The notes beneath the pieces were generated by a model. It worked only from the letters and a program-made list of their open reading frames with translations, had not been told where the DNA came from and did not search any database. DNA of 64,000 nt, from the NCBI GenBank assembly GCA_940671915.1, contig CALNVZ010003425.1, positions 36,475,657 to 36,539,656 of the forward strand, given 5' to 3'. A program made the position numbers and the translations under genes. This document shows positions 30,208 through 41,099 of the stretch, piece after piece. The first letter of the stretch is position 1. Every line of letters begins with the position of its first letter. This stretch comes from Paracentrotus lividus. Its lineage: Eukaryota > Echinodermata > Echinoidea > Camarodonta > Echinidae.

Positions 30208-30460
30208 GAATCATCTTTACGGTACCCCCGCTCTAAACCAAGTTATCTTTACAGTACACTCGCTATACATCAAATTATCTTTACAGTACACTCTCTATAC
30301 GTCAAATAATATTTACAGTACACTTCCTATAAACCAGGTTATCTTTACAGTGCACTCGCTATAACCCAATTTATTTTTACAGTACACTCGCTATAAACCA
30401 AATCATCTTTACAGTACACTCGCTATACATTAAATTATCTTTACAGAACAATCACTGTAT
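30208..30460. repeat. Minisatellite, about eight units of 32 bp
   Basis: Units read roughly TTATCTTTACAGTACACTCG then CTATAAACCAAA. The first and last units are diverged. No ORF. Confidence 0.9.
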
Positions 30461-30863
30461 ATCCGATTAAGCTGAGACTATTAGCAATTAATTACAATAC
30501 AATTACATCAATGTAACGAGTTCAACTAACAAATGCACCATTATTATTATACATGAGGTAAGAAAACCGCAAAGCATATATATCAATAAAATCTTCACCT
30601 GATCTTCACTATAACAACTTCACAATACTTCAATCCAGTTTATCTTATATCTGTATCCTTATTTCCCTTTTTACTCTTTTCTTTTTATGTTGGATAAAAA
30701 CCAAACTACATATCAAAATATAGTATAACAACCCTTGAGCACAATTATCAAAGCATATTATGATAAATGCAAAAACCTTCGTAAATTACAATATAGAACA
30801 TGAAAAACAAGTAAACAAAATCAAAATCCTGTGTTTTGTAACAGAACAATCATATAAAAACAA

Positions 30864-32470
30864 TCAAATTAGCATGAGCTTATACTCCAAACAAACCAGA
30901 GTCCATGTGTGAGGCATAAGGGGTCTAATAAGTGCCTGATGGGAAGGGAAGGCATGCATTAGGGGAGGATTGTAACACAAGTGGGGGGGGGGGGGGCTAC
31001 AGTTCAGGGCACTCGACTCTGGAGGATGGTTGTCTGCTGTGCTGAACAAGTTAGACTGGAAAAATAAGGCGTAGTTCCATGATGGGATAATGGATTGACC
31101 GGTGGGTGGACAGGTTGCTGCATGGCATGGATCCACTAGCTGGAAGGGTAATACACCACCTACAAGTGGACCATGAGAATATGTCATGTGACGCCTAAGA
31201 TGGGAACCGCGAGGGGTAGCACACGAGATAGGAGTCACTACATAGGGATGTAGAGGGTCACCGGTATCAGGGGCTCTCAGGTCAGAGGGGTGGGGACATC
31301 TATAGTAGATGGCAAGTTGTTGGATGGGGCACGACATCTGCAGGTGGACAGTGGTCTGGTGGGGCATCAACATCTCTGGGAGTGGTACATCTACATGATT
31401 GGTGGGGGTGTCTGCATCTGCAGGTGGTTGTGTGTCTGGTACAGCATCAACATCTCTGAGAGAAGATACATCTCGGTGGTTGGTGGGGACGTCTACCTCA
31501 GGTGGTTGATGGTCCAGTGGGGCATCACCATCTCTGAGAGAAGGTACATCTTGGTGGTTGGTAGGAACGTCTACATCAGGTGGTTGGTGAGGGTTATGTC
31601 ATCCACATCTATGGTAGCCAGTTGGTGATGGGCAGGTGGGCGAACATCTCTGTCGTTGATGGCATGTATTAGGGCCTGTGTTTGAGAACATTGGCTATCT
31701 AGCTCTAGGGGAGCATTGGGCTCTGTATGACTGCCAATGGTAAGTGAAGGTGTGGTTAGCATATGGGTGATTTCTGTTGTATGTGACACTGTGTGGGCGT
31801 GAGAGTAATGTTGCTGGGTGGTACGTGAAGGTGTGGGTAGTGTTGGTGATCTTTGTTGTGTGTGTAAGTGTGTGGGGGTGAGAGAAATGTTGTTGGGTGG
31901 TAGGTGAAGGTGAGGGTAATGTGATCTCTGTGGTGTGTGAGGGTGTGTTTACACTAGTAAGATCATTGATCTCTGATTTTTCACATGGATCAGGCAAGCG
32001 CATTTCGTTAAACGGAACAGGCACGTTTGACTCATGCGAATCGGTCGCGAGCAATTTGTCGATCGAAGCATAGACGCTCGCTTTGGCAAGCGATTTGGTT
32101 ATCATGTTTTTGCACGATGTAAGTGTGCTCTCTTGCGAGTGACCAATCTCACTACTATTACCGAAAGAGGGGCTGATATTAAATGCTCTGACAATTGTCA
32201 CACGAACCTGCTCAGTAGTCCCAGGAGAAGACACACTCTCAACTAGACAGGACTGGATCTCAGATGAGATGGAGATACCAGAGGTTTTCCTTAGCAACGG
32301 TACGACCCCGACTCAACATTCAAGAGATCACTGCCACTACTAGTATTACTGCCTTCCTTACCGATACTACTACTATCAGACCTAAGTTGGTCTATCCACA
32401 AACTTTCCTCATTACCCGAAACGGATAGGTCTACAACACTAGGTGTGCAATCATACTCATCATACACAAA
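30864..32470 (-). pseudogene. Repetitive Pro/Ser/Thr/His-rich open frames downstream of retropepsin remnants
   Basis: Minus-strand frames of 169 (30,864-31,373) and 200 codons (31,695-32,297) are made largely of repeats. DNA around 31,340-31,610 has about three units of 87 bp (CATCTCTGAGAGAAGxTACATC), and 31,740-31,950 about three of 80 bp. The non-repetitive part (SFGNSSEIGHSQ, DKLLATDSHESN) matches no family I know. A frame break near 32,300 separates it from an upstream acidic stretch (DEYDCTPSVVDLSVSGNEE) that follows the retropepsin-like sequence. Probably part of a decayed retroelement polyprotein with later repeat expansion. Confidence 0.35.
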
Positions 32471-32640
32471 GACGGAGTCATTACTGAAAATTATCTGATG
32501 CCGCGAGGGCGCACAAAGATATCATTGTCCATGAAAGGTGACCCGGCCACAATACCAACATTTCATCGACCACTATCCCAAGGAATTGCATTTCGACATC
32601 ACTAGTGTAAATGTAGAAATATGAATATCCTATGACATCA
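32400..32640 (-). pseudogene. Retropepsin C-terminal fragment of a Gypsy-like retrotransposon
   Basis: The minus strand at 32,501-32,548 encodes AGSPFMDNDIFVRPRG, followed after a frame shift by QIIFSNDSVFVYDEYD. The pattern 'laG.PF...NDI.vRP....iii...' is the flap and C-terminal part of the aspartic protease in many invertebrate Gypsy/Ty3-like elements. Stops and a frameshift show it is broken. Confidence 0.5.
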
Positions 32641-33359
32641 TAATTATTAGCCTCTATGTTAATAGTAGGATGCCCGCATGAATTTTTTATCTCGTAAACT
32701 ACTTCATCAAACTATCTGATATTTTCAGATCTTGATGAAAAAAGTATAAAATAGACATGTTCCAAATTTCATAGAATTTCAACAATTATTTTTGTAATAA
32801 TACTTGATTGAATTTTTGAAAAATTCAGCCAAATGCTCCCCATAGGCTCTGTACTATAATTTTGGCTCAACAAACGTGCAGCAGAAACACCCTTGGCACA
32901 CACAGAGTGCAAACAGTTTGTGTGCAATTTTGCATTGAACTTTGTGGAGCAGTAGGGGAAGGGCATTTTTAAATGAAATCCGCCATGTGATCTCATAGGA
33001 TAGGTGTAAAATAAATATTGTCAATGGATTTGTCATGATAAATATGTCAAATTAATCAATACGGCACAAAATGTGGTTATTTTATACAAAAGTTACAAGA
33101 CTTTGAATGAGACTTTTTAATGCCACAAAAAATGTGGATGTGATTTAAGTGCCGTAAAATTAATTATAAGGAGCATTTTATTCTCTTTAATTTGATACCA
33201 AATACATTAAATTGGATAACGGGATCACATGGCAGAATTGCGTTAAACATCGATTTTGCCTCTCAAAACCATGGACCATTTTTGAGTGTGAGAATGTGGT
33301 GGAAAAGGAGGAACCCTTTTGCTGTTGTGCGGTCTCCTATTAATAGTATTCGTGTTAAA

Positions 33360-33520
33360 CAAATCATACAATGCTTCTTCATCGATAACGATTTCCAATC
33401 CCAGTTCTTCAATTATCCTCTCACTGATCATATTGATTTCACTTCCACTCTTCAATTCCACTTTCATTCTCATTTCATCATCATGATTAAGATTAGCAAA
33501 GAAATAAGGAGTGATTTCTT
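33360..33520 (-). pseudogene. Retropepsin N-terminal fragment
   Basis: The minus strand encodes VELKSGSEINMISERIIEEL, resembling the 'lvDSGSeinlIse.la.eLgL' active-site region of LTR-retrotransposon proteases, but with Lys in place of the catalytic Asp. It lies 0.75 kb upstream of the C-terminal fragment, separated by AT-rich non-coding sequence, in the same orientation. Short match, so uncertain. Confidence 0.4.
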
Positions 33521-33800
33521 ACCAGGCTTAAAACTACGGTTGACTTCACGCTCGAGTCAGAACGGGAGCACGGGAGTGGCTCCCCGGCAGGGTTAACCGC
33601 AACGCCCTCTCGCGTAGCGGTGCTCTTGACCACAGGCATATTGCTACACAACATCAAAAAATTGCAAAAGCGAACCTAAACCAATCACCGTAAGTACAAC
33701 GGAACGCCTGGCCCTCAGAATAATAGGCTTGAATATCTGCAGTCTGGGTGGTTAAAAAACTATTTTAGGCCCTATAAATTCGAACCGCGAGCTGCCACCA

Positions 33801-33956
33801 CGCCAGAATTAGACAGAAACAGATATTTCCAGACGAGTATTAGGTTGCGATGTGTGCTTTAATAATAACCGTGGCCAAGAGGCGATCGTCAATATCGATA
33901 GCATAATCACAAGAATCGATAATATCACAAATACTAGTAACCATAACATTATGGCG
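33801..33956. repeat. Direct duplicate, copy 2 (156 bp)
   Basis: Second copy of 29,076-29,233. The two single-base gaps break the hydrophobic open frame present in copy 1. On the minus strand its upstream flank ends in TTCTTCTTTTTCAG, a strong-looking acceptor. Confidence 0.95.
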
Positions 33957-35170
33957 CATGGTGTCTCCCTCACTGGTCCTGAAAAAGAAGAAGAAAAAAA
34001 AAAAAAAAACAGATTTTATTTACACACCGGAGCGGAGCGATTAGCTAGTTTCTTATTCACTTTCAGCCCGCCAATTTCCAGCTTTTTTTTGCTCAGAGAG
34101 TTTATTTATGTCATAGGCCTACCTGTTTTATATACTTCCTTCTAAGAACGTAACGTTTCAGAGTAGAATTTGGATAGGTTGTGCCTTGCCTGGGTGCCTT
34201 GAACCTTCTTGAATAGATACTCTCGCAATAGTGTACGCTTGTCGAGCTAGGTGTGCAAGCTAGGTGTTTAGGTGCTTGACGTGTTCTGCATTTACATACT
34301 TATACAGGTACATAATGTGCAGGGGCGTGGTGCAGGGGCGTGGTGCAGGAGTGTCTCTCAGCATATTCAGGGTCATGAGACAAACCTGGCAGAATGTAAC
34401 TACCCTATTATCGTTTTTTTTTTTTTTTTGACACGATCGAGCCATCCATATAAATGCACTTTTTTTTTTGCAAATTTTGCTATATGTCAGTTTAATACTC
34501 TTGGACTTCTTGGGCTTGCATGGATAATTTGCCACCATAGGGAGGCTGGCCCAACGGACGTTGTCAATCACCTCGAATTTCATTCCCGCTGCCAGGCCTC
34601 ATGTATGCACCCATTGCACCAATTGTTAAAAACGTAACTAGTATCTAACTCCTAGGAATTTCCCAAGCCTGATGATGCCCGAGGCAGCTAGGCCGAAGAA
34701 AGTCTACCGCTACCTTGACCGTGTTTCCCAGAAGAAAAAAAAATATATAGGGGAAGGTGGGGCATAACGGACCCTAGGGGCAAAACGGAACTTTCTCATA
34801 GCTTGACATCAAAAGTATTTCTTTCTATACAAATGTATTGCAGTAAATGAGGCATTGCTGCACCAATTTTACCACTGAAGTTTCATCGAAAAAAATCAAT
34901 ACATCAGAGGGGGTGCCATTCAAAAATTTGTACCCTCTGATGTAGGGTTTCTGTATTTCTGCTTGGGGCAAAATGGAACCCAATGGTGTGGGGCAAAAAG
35001 GACCATAATTTGGCTGACCCTGGGGAGAATTTGGTGTGCTCGCATCCCTTCTGGAGACTTCCAAAAGTACATTTATTTTGCCAACTTGAACAAATTTTGA
35101 CAAATCAGTCCCCAGGAGTTGATTATTTCTTCACGGGGCTAAACGGTACCCCATATAGGGTACCATTTTG

Positions 35171-38100
35171 CATGCGCGTATTCTGGGGGGGCTTACGGGC
35201 CCGGCCCCCGGGGGGCGCGCAGGGGGGCGCCGAAAAGAGGAAGAAAAAGGGAGAAAAAGGAAAGAAAAAAAAAAAAGAAAAAGAAAAAAAAAAGAGAAAG
35301 GGAAAAAAGGGGGAAAGAGGAAGGGAAAAGGGGAAAAGAGGAAGGAAAAAAAAAAAAAAGAAAAAAAGAGAGGAGAGAGAGAGAGAGAGAGGAAGGGAAA
35401 AAAGGAGAGGGGGAAGGGGCGCCCTTTAAAAAAAGGGGGGGGCGCCAAATCGACAGTAAACTAAGGGGCGCCAATTGACCTTAAACTTAGGGGCGCCAAA
35501 TCGACCTTGAACATATAGGGCGCCAAATCGACCTTAAATTTAGGGGCGCCAAATCGACAGTAAACTAAGGGGCACCAATTGACTTAAACTTATAGGGCGC
35601 CAAATCGACCTTTGATTTAGGGGGGCGCCAAATCGACAGTAAACTAAGGGGTGCCAAATTGACCTTAAACTTAGGGGCGCCAAATCGACCTCAAATTTAG
35701 GGCACCAAATCGAACAGTAAACTAAGGGCGCCAAATTGACCTTAAACTTATAGGGGCGCCAAATCGACCTTTGATTGAGGGGGGCGCCAAATCGACAGTA
35801 AACTAAGGGGTGCCAATGACCTTAATTTAGGGGCGCCAAATCGACCTCAATTTAGGGGCACCAATCGCAGTAAACTAAGGGGCGCAATTGACTCTTAAAA
35901 CTTATAGGGGCGCCAAAATCGACTTTAATTTAGGGGGGCGCCAAATCGACAGTAAACTAAGGGGTGCAAATTGACCTTAAACTAAGGGGCCAAATTGACT
36001 TCACTTGCTATAAGGGGCGCCAAATCGACCTTAAATTTAGGGGGGCGCCAAATCGACCTTAAATTCAGGGGGGGGGCGCCAAATGAGCTTAACGTGGGGG
36101 AGCCAAATTGAGCTTAAACGTAGGGCCTCAAATTGACCCGAAACTTAGATGGGGGCGCCAAATTGACCTTAAGCTGAGGGGGCGCCTAATTGATATTAAA
36201 CTTAGGGGCGCCGAATCGACCTTAACTAAGTAAGGTCGCAAATTGAAAAGGGGGGGGAAGGGGGGGCGCCCTTAAAAAAATTTAGGGGGCGGCCATATCG
36301 ACGTAAACGCCAATAAACTTAGGGGTGCCGATGGACCTTAAAATTAGAGGGGGCCAAAATGAGCTTAACGTGGGGGCTCCAAATTGACCCGAAACTTAGA
36401 TGGGGGCGCCAAATCGACCTTAAACTTAGGGGCGCTAAATCGCCTTAGATTTAGGAGGGGGCAAATCGAACTTAACTTAGGGCGCGTAAAATACGACCCC
36501 TTAAATTTAGGGGGGCAAATCGAACTTAAAACCTAGAGGGGCGCCAAATAAAACTTAAAATTAGAGGGGTGCCAAATTGAGCTTACGTGGGGCTCCAAAT
36601 TGACCCGAAACTAGATGGGGGCGCCAAATCGACCTTAAACTTAGGGGCGCTAATACGACTTAGAGTTTAGGAGGGGGCAAAATCGAACTTAAAATATAGG
36701 GGCGCAAAATCGACCTAAATTTAAGGGGGCGCCAAATCGAACTTAAACCTAGTAGGGGCGCCAAAATGATCTTGAACGTAAGGGCGCCAAATTTGGATCA
36801 AATGTAGGGGCGCAAAAATGATTTGAAACTTAAGGGGAGCTGAATTGACCTGAGACTTAAGGGCGCTGATTTAACCTGAAGTTAAGGGGGTGCCAAATCG
36901 ATCTTAAATTAAAGGACGCCAGATTGAGCTCAAATGTAGGGGCGCCGAATTGACCTGATACTTAGGGGTGCCAAATTTATCTTAAACTTAGTGGCTCCAA
37001 CTATATCCTATTTACCTGAAACTAAGGGACCCCAAAAAACACACCAAAAAAACCAGAAGGGGTCTTTAAACTGGTCTCTATCTAGAAATAGCAAAATTTT
37101 AAAATTCCATGCCTCCTGGTTTGTATATACATTGCAAAATTTTCGCTCGCGCTTCGCGCTCGCATCATCTTTTCCCATTGATTTATTACATTGTGTCGAG
37201 GAACGCGTAAAATGACCTGTTTTCTAATTATTCGACTGCATCAAAATTTCCGTACCCTATTCGCACACGCCTATGTTTTTCCTCTTTTACCAGAATCTAC
37301 ATTATTGGATTCTAACCGTCAAAACATTATTGGATTCTAACCATCAAAACATTTAAATTTACTTGTTTTCACCTTACATTTTGTTATTTATTTATTTATT
37401 TTTTATTATTATTATTATTTTTTTTTTTGCATTTCAAATTTATGTTCAACATATTAGCGGCGTCAAATTGAGCTTACACGTACGGGCGCCAAGATGACCT
37501 GAAACTTATGGGGGCACTGAATTGAAGTTAAGGGGATGTCAAATCGATTTTAAAATTAGGGGCGCCAAATTGAGCTTACACTTATAGGGCGCCCAAATGA
37601 TCTGAAACTAAGGGCGCCGAATTTATCTGAAACTAAGGGGGCAACAAATAGGTTTTTTAAATATGGTCTGTATATAGATAGAGCAAAATTTCAAAATTCG
37701 TGCATCCGGGTCTGTATATACATAGCAAAATTTTTGCTCGCGCTTTACGCTCGCATCATTTTTTTCCCCCAATGAATTATTACATTATGTTCCTGAGGAA
37801 CGCATGAAATGTCCTGTTTTCTAATCATTTGAATTACATTAAAACTTCCGTTCATGCTTCGCGCTCGCCTCTGTTTTTCCTCTTACCAAAATTTACATTA
37901 TGGGATTCTAACCATCAAAACATTTCAATTTATTTGATTTCACCTTACATAGGGATGCCAAATTTATCTTAAACTTAGGGGCTTTAACTTTATTTTGAAC
38001 TTAGGGAGGTGTGCCGAATTTACCTGAAACTAAGGGGCAACAACTTGGTATTTGAAATATGGTCTCTAAAATTTTTAAGTCCTCCTGGTCTGTATATATA

Positions 38101-38849
38101 TATATATATACATAGCAAAATTCAAACTAACATTTAGGGGGCGCCAAATGATTAGTTGGCGCCAAATTGAGCTTAAACTTAGGGGCGCCAAATTTATCTT
38201 AAACTTAGGGAGGGAAGCAGAAGGATAGATAGGCAGCTAGATAGATAGATATCCATCTCTCTTTCATAATCATGTAAAATTACTGGGCAACATACGGTCT
38301 TTAAATCATGGAGGCCAAATTGATCCTAAACTTCAGGTCTCTATTACATAGAGCAAAATTTTCGATCGCGCTTCGCGCTCGCTTCATTTTCCAAAGAGTT
38401 ATTACATTGTGTTGAATGCATAAAATGTTACGTTTTCAGAGATCATTCCGATACATCAAAATTCTGCTCGCGATTCACGCTCGCCTATTTTTTCTTTCTT
38501 GTAACCAAATTATGAGGATTCTGAACAACAAAACATCAATATACATTATTTTGTTTGATTTCACATTACTTGATGGACAAATTTTACATAATTTTATATG
38601 GCTTGCTTTCAAATAGTTTTGATGGACAAATTACAGCTCCCGTTCATATGATATTCTGATGAAGAGCTAAACAAAATTGATACCCCTAATTGCTTAGAAT
38701 TCTTTGCTTTCTGATCGTAAAGTAGAGGGGGGAGGGGGGAAATCTGATCGCGCTTCGCGCTCGTATTCAGAAATATTCGTATTTTCATCTATAGCGGTAA
38801 TACCTCATATACGTAGAAATTCTTTTCCATGAACTCACCATTGGCAAGT

Positions 38850-38880
<31 letters not shown>

Positions 38881-39047
38881 CAAATAAATATATTCAAAAT
38901 CCTTCAACATACATTTAAGCCGTAGGCCTATGTTTGCCTGGCCGGGGGGGGGGGGGAAGGGGGGGGGGCGCCATATTTTTGAAAGTACACAGGGGCGCCC
39001 AAATTCACGTTCGGGCCCCCGGGGTGCGAATCCTGGATACGCGCCTG
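35171..39047. mobile_element. Nested TIR element with ATTTTG target duplication, 3.9 kb, containing a degenerate minisatellite
   Basis: Ends CATGCGCGTATTCTGG and the inverse of CAGGCGCGTATCCAGG. ATTTTG flanks both sides (35,165-35,170 and 39,048-39,053). Removing the element restores ATTTTGCCCC, matching the outer element's repeat. The interior has purine-rich sequence, a long minisatellite and several GCTCGCGCTTCGCGCTCGC palindromes. No transposase frame is seen. Confidence 0.85.
35435..38200. repeat. Degenerate minisatellite GGGGCGCCAAATCGACCTTA-AACTTA, about 28-bp unit
   Basis: Dense array from 35,435 to about 37,010, with scattered units at 37,455-37,640 and 37,950-38,210 between other sequence. 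Units vary between GACCTTAAACTTA, GACAGTAAACTAA and GAGCTTAAACGTA subtypes that alternate in an ordered way, suggesting a higher-order repeat of about 80-200 bp. Confidence 0.9.
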
Positions 39048-39368
39048 ATTTTGCCCCAACAAAATATGCACGGAGTCAATTTTGCCCCACTAGTGGGGCA
39101 AAACGGACCTTTTCCGATATTTGTTCAGCTTCATTTTGCCGGAAGTATGAAAGAGATGAGAATTATTGATCGATTGTTTATCAAACTTCAATAAGAACTC
39201 GTCAAGGAAATATCATTTTTATAGTGCTGTCTTGCTCCTATCTGTGACGTCACAGAAGCCACTTGAAGTTACGTGGTCCGTTATGCCCCACCTTCCCCTA
39301 CACTTTTGATGACTGCCAAATATAATTATTTTATACATCCACGGAATCATTGTATCGTCGGTTTGTCA

Positions 39369-39370
<2 letters not shown>

Positions 39371-39406
<36 letters not shown>
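39371..39406. repeat. (CT)n microsatellite
   Basis: About 17 CT dinucleotides followed by further CTCTCT. Confidence 0.95.
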
Positions 39407-39408
<2 letters not shown>

Positions 39409-39640
39409 TCAATCTCTCTTTTCAGTCTTTTTTTTCTTCTCTTAACCGCCGAAAACATAAGCTAACATAGCTAGGACAGTATTCTAAAAGGGTGACAAAG
39501 TTCTAGTAGACCTACTATAACTTTAGTCAATTAATAGTCACCCTTCGAGAATACCGGTAATTGTCTTCTAATTTGATTTGCCCTTTTCAAACATACAAAG
39601 TGAGTATATGTAGAAAAAGTGTCATTATGATAAAATTGTA

Positions 39641-40416
39641 TACAGGGTGTCCCAGACAAAGCGGAACCCAAATTGCCAGGCGTTTTTCTCTGTGAATGCA
39701 AGAAAAATAATGAAATATGAAATGCATTATTTTAAGATTCAATCTAAGCTTCTTTCTGAATACACCTAAACAATTTGAAAGAGCCATGCATTCCAGAATA
39801 AGAAGCTTTTGAATATTAATTTGCACAGAATGAGTGGATGTGATCTGGAAGGATGCGAGCTATACATTGACGACCAAAGTGATGGTTCATTAGCATTTCT
39901 TGTAAATTACAAGCTCTGCTTTTTTGCAAGTTCCTCCGTTTAATTATATTCAACAAACGCCATTCTTTTCTTTTTTATCGTTCAGTTCTTGCTTTCCCAT
40001 AATCTTTTGTATTGTTCAATATTAAAAAAGAATTGCTTATTGTATTATTTTTAAATTTATGTCTTAATATTGTATGTTTATATTGTTATGTTTCTAAACG
40101 GAAAATAAGTAGTATCCTTGAATTTCTATTCATCAAATCTCTCCTTGAAACTGAATAAAAACATGAGAAAGGGTCGTCCCTTGCTGCGGGAATCCTGCAC
40201 GAGTCCTATGATTTGTGCAAATCAATTTTGACTTTAAATTTCAAAATCCCCTTTTACATCCTTGTATTAGTTGGCAAAATAAAGTAGGAAAGATGAACAT
40301 TCATATGATGCATTAATATTCCATTAATTGCTGGCTTTGACAAATAAAAAAGCAAAAAAAAAAAAAAAGTTATTACTACTCGGGTCCCGCTTTTTCTGGG
40401 ACGTAGGTCTACTGTA
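39641..40416. mobile_element. TIR element of TACAGGGTGTCCCAGA type, 776 bp
   Basis: The left end TACAGGGTGTCCCAGACAAA and the right end (reading inward on the minus strand TACAGTAGACCTACGTCCCAG) are imperfect inverted repeats, and both continue into AAGCGGGACC-like sequence. A TA target is likely, as in Tc1/mariner-type elements. The interior is AT-rich with no transposase. Confidence 0.65.
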
Positions 40417-41099
40417 TATAAAGTAAATTTGTTAAATGTGATAACGAATTATTCGTATAACCCTGAGGGATATTCCGGATATATACCACAATAGGCCTAT
40501 ATGCGAGAAACTTTATTCCGTAATTAATCAATTTGAATAAAAGTAGGATCTCAGAATATCACCATATACTGGATGCGAACCAAGATGGATGAGAAGTTCC
40601 AAAAATATTTCCAAGAAATGATAACATAAAACAAATCATAATTGAGTAGGCTCACTACGAGTTGGTTTACACAAATCGATATAAACATAATAAAATACCA
40701 GCTAGAGATCCAGCCGCTACACAAGCGAGGACTAAGATCGTTTTGAAATCCATTATTGGTCCCAATGACGGGTAAATTTCCCTCTGGAACACAAAAGATG
40801 CAGATTCCCTTCTCCTGGCTTGCAAGCTTTTCCAAAGAGAATCCAATTATTAAATCAAGATGTACCAACACCAGCAAATTTATAGCAAACTTTTGCTCCA
40901 ATCAAATAGTGCGGTTTGTTATGTCATCCCGTGCAATATGATTGCCAAAATTGATTTTTCAATTGTTTTGGCTTCTATAGGGTCATACTAAGCAAAAACC
41001 GTCGGGGGTCAAATTTTCAGACCCCTCCTTCACTTCCTGGTGAGTCATTTGGGGGCGCCATATTGGCCCAATAGGTAAATTAAGTGTCTTCCTCCCTAA

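Larger units (their letters stand above)
34748..39300. mobile_element. Outer TIR element with GGGGCAxAAxGGA repeats, interrupted by a nested element
   Basis: Perfect 26-bp inverted ends start TAGGGGAAGGTGGGGCATAA and finish in the exact complement at 39,275-39,300. Between them, outside the nested insert, are several GGGGCAAAATGGAACC-like repeats in both orientations. Without the insert it would be about 670 bp. TA at each end suggests a TA target duplication. Confidence 0.9.

Noticed and set aside
30208..30460. Second candidate for a repeat-spacer array
   Set aside because: The 32-bp units abut directly with no spacers, so this is a minisatellite.
35131..35474. Several 90-150-codon frames rich in Lys/Glu/Arg or Phe/Ser/Pro
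   Set aside because: They are translations of the purine-rich low-complexity tract inside the nested transposon.
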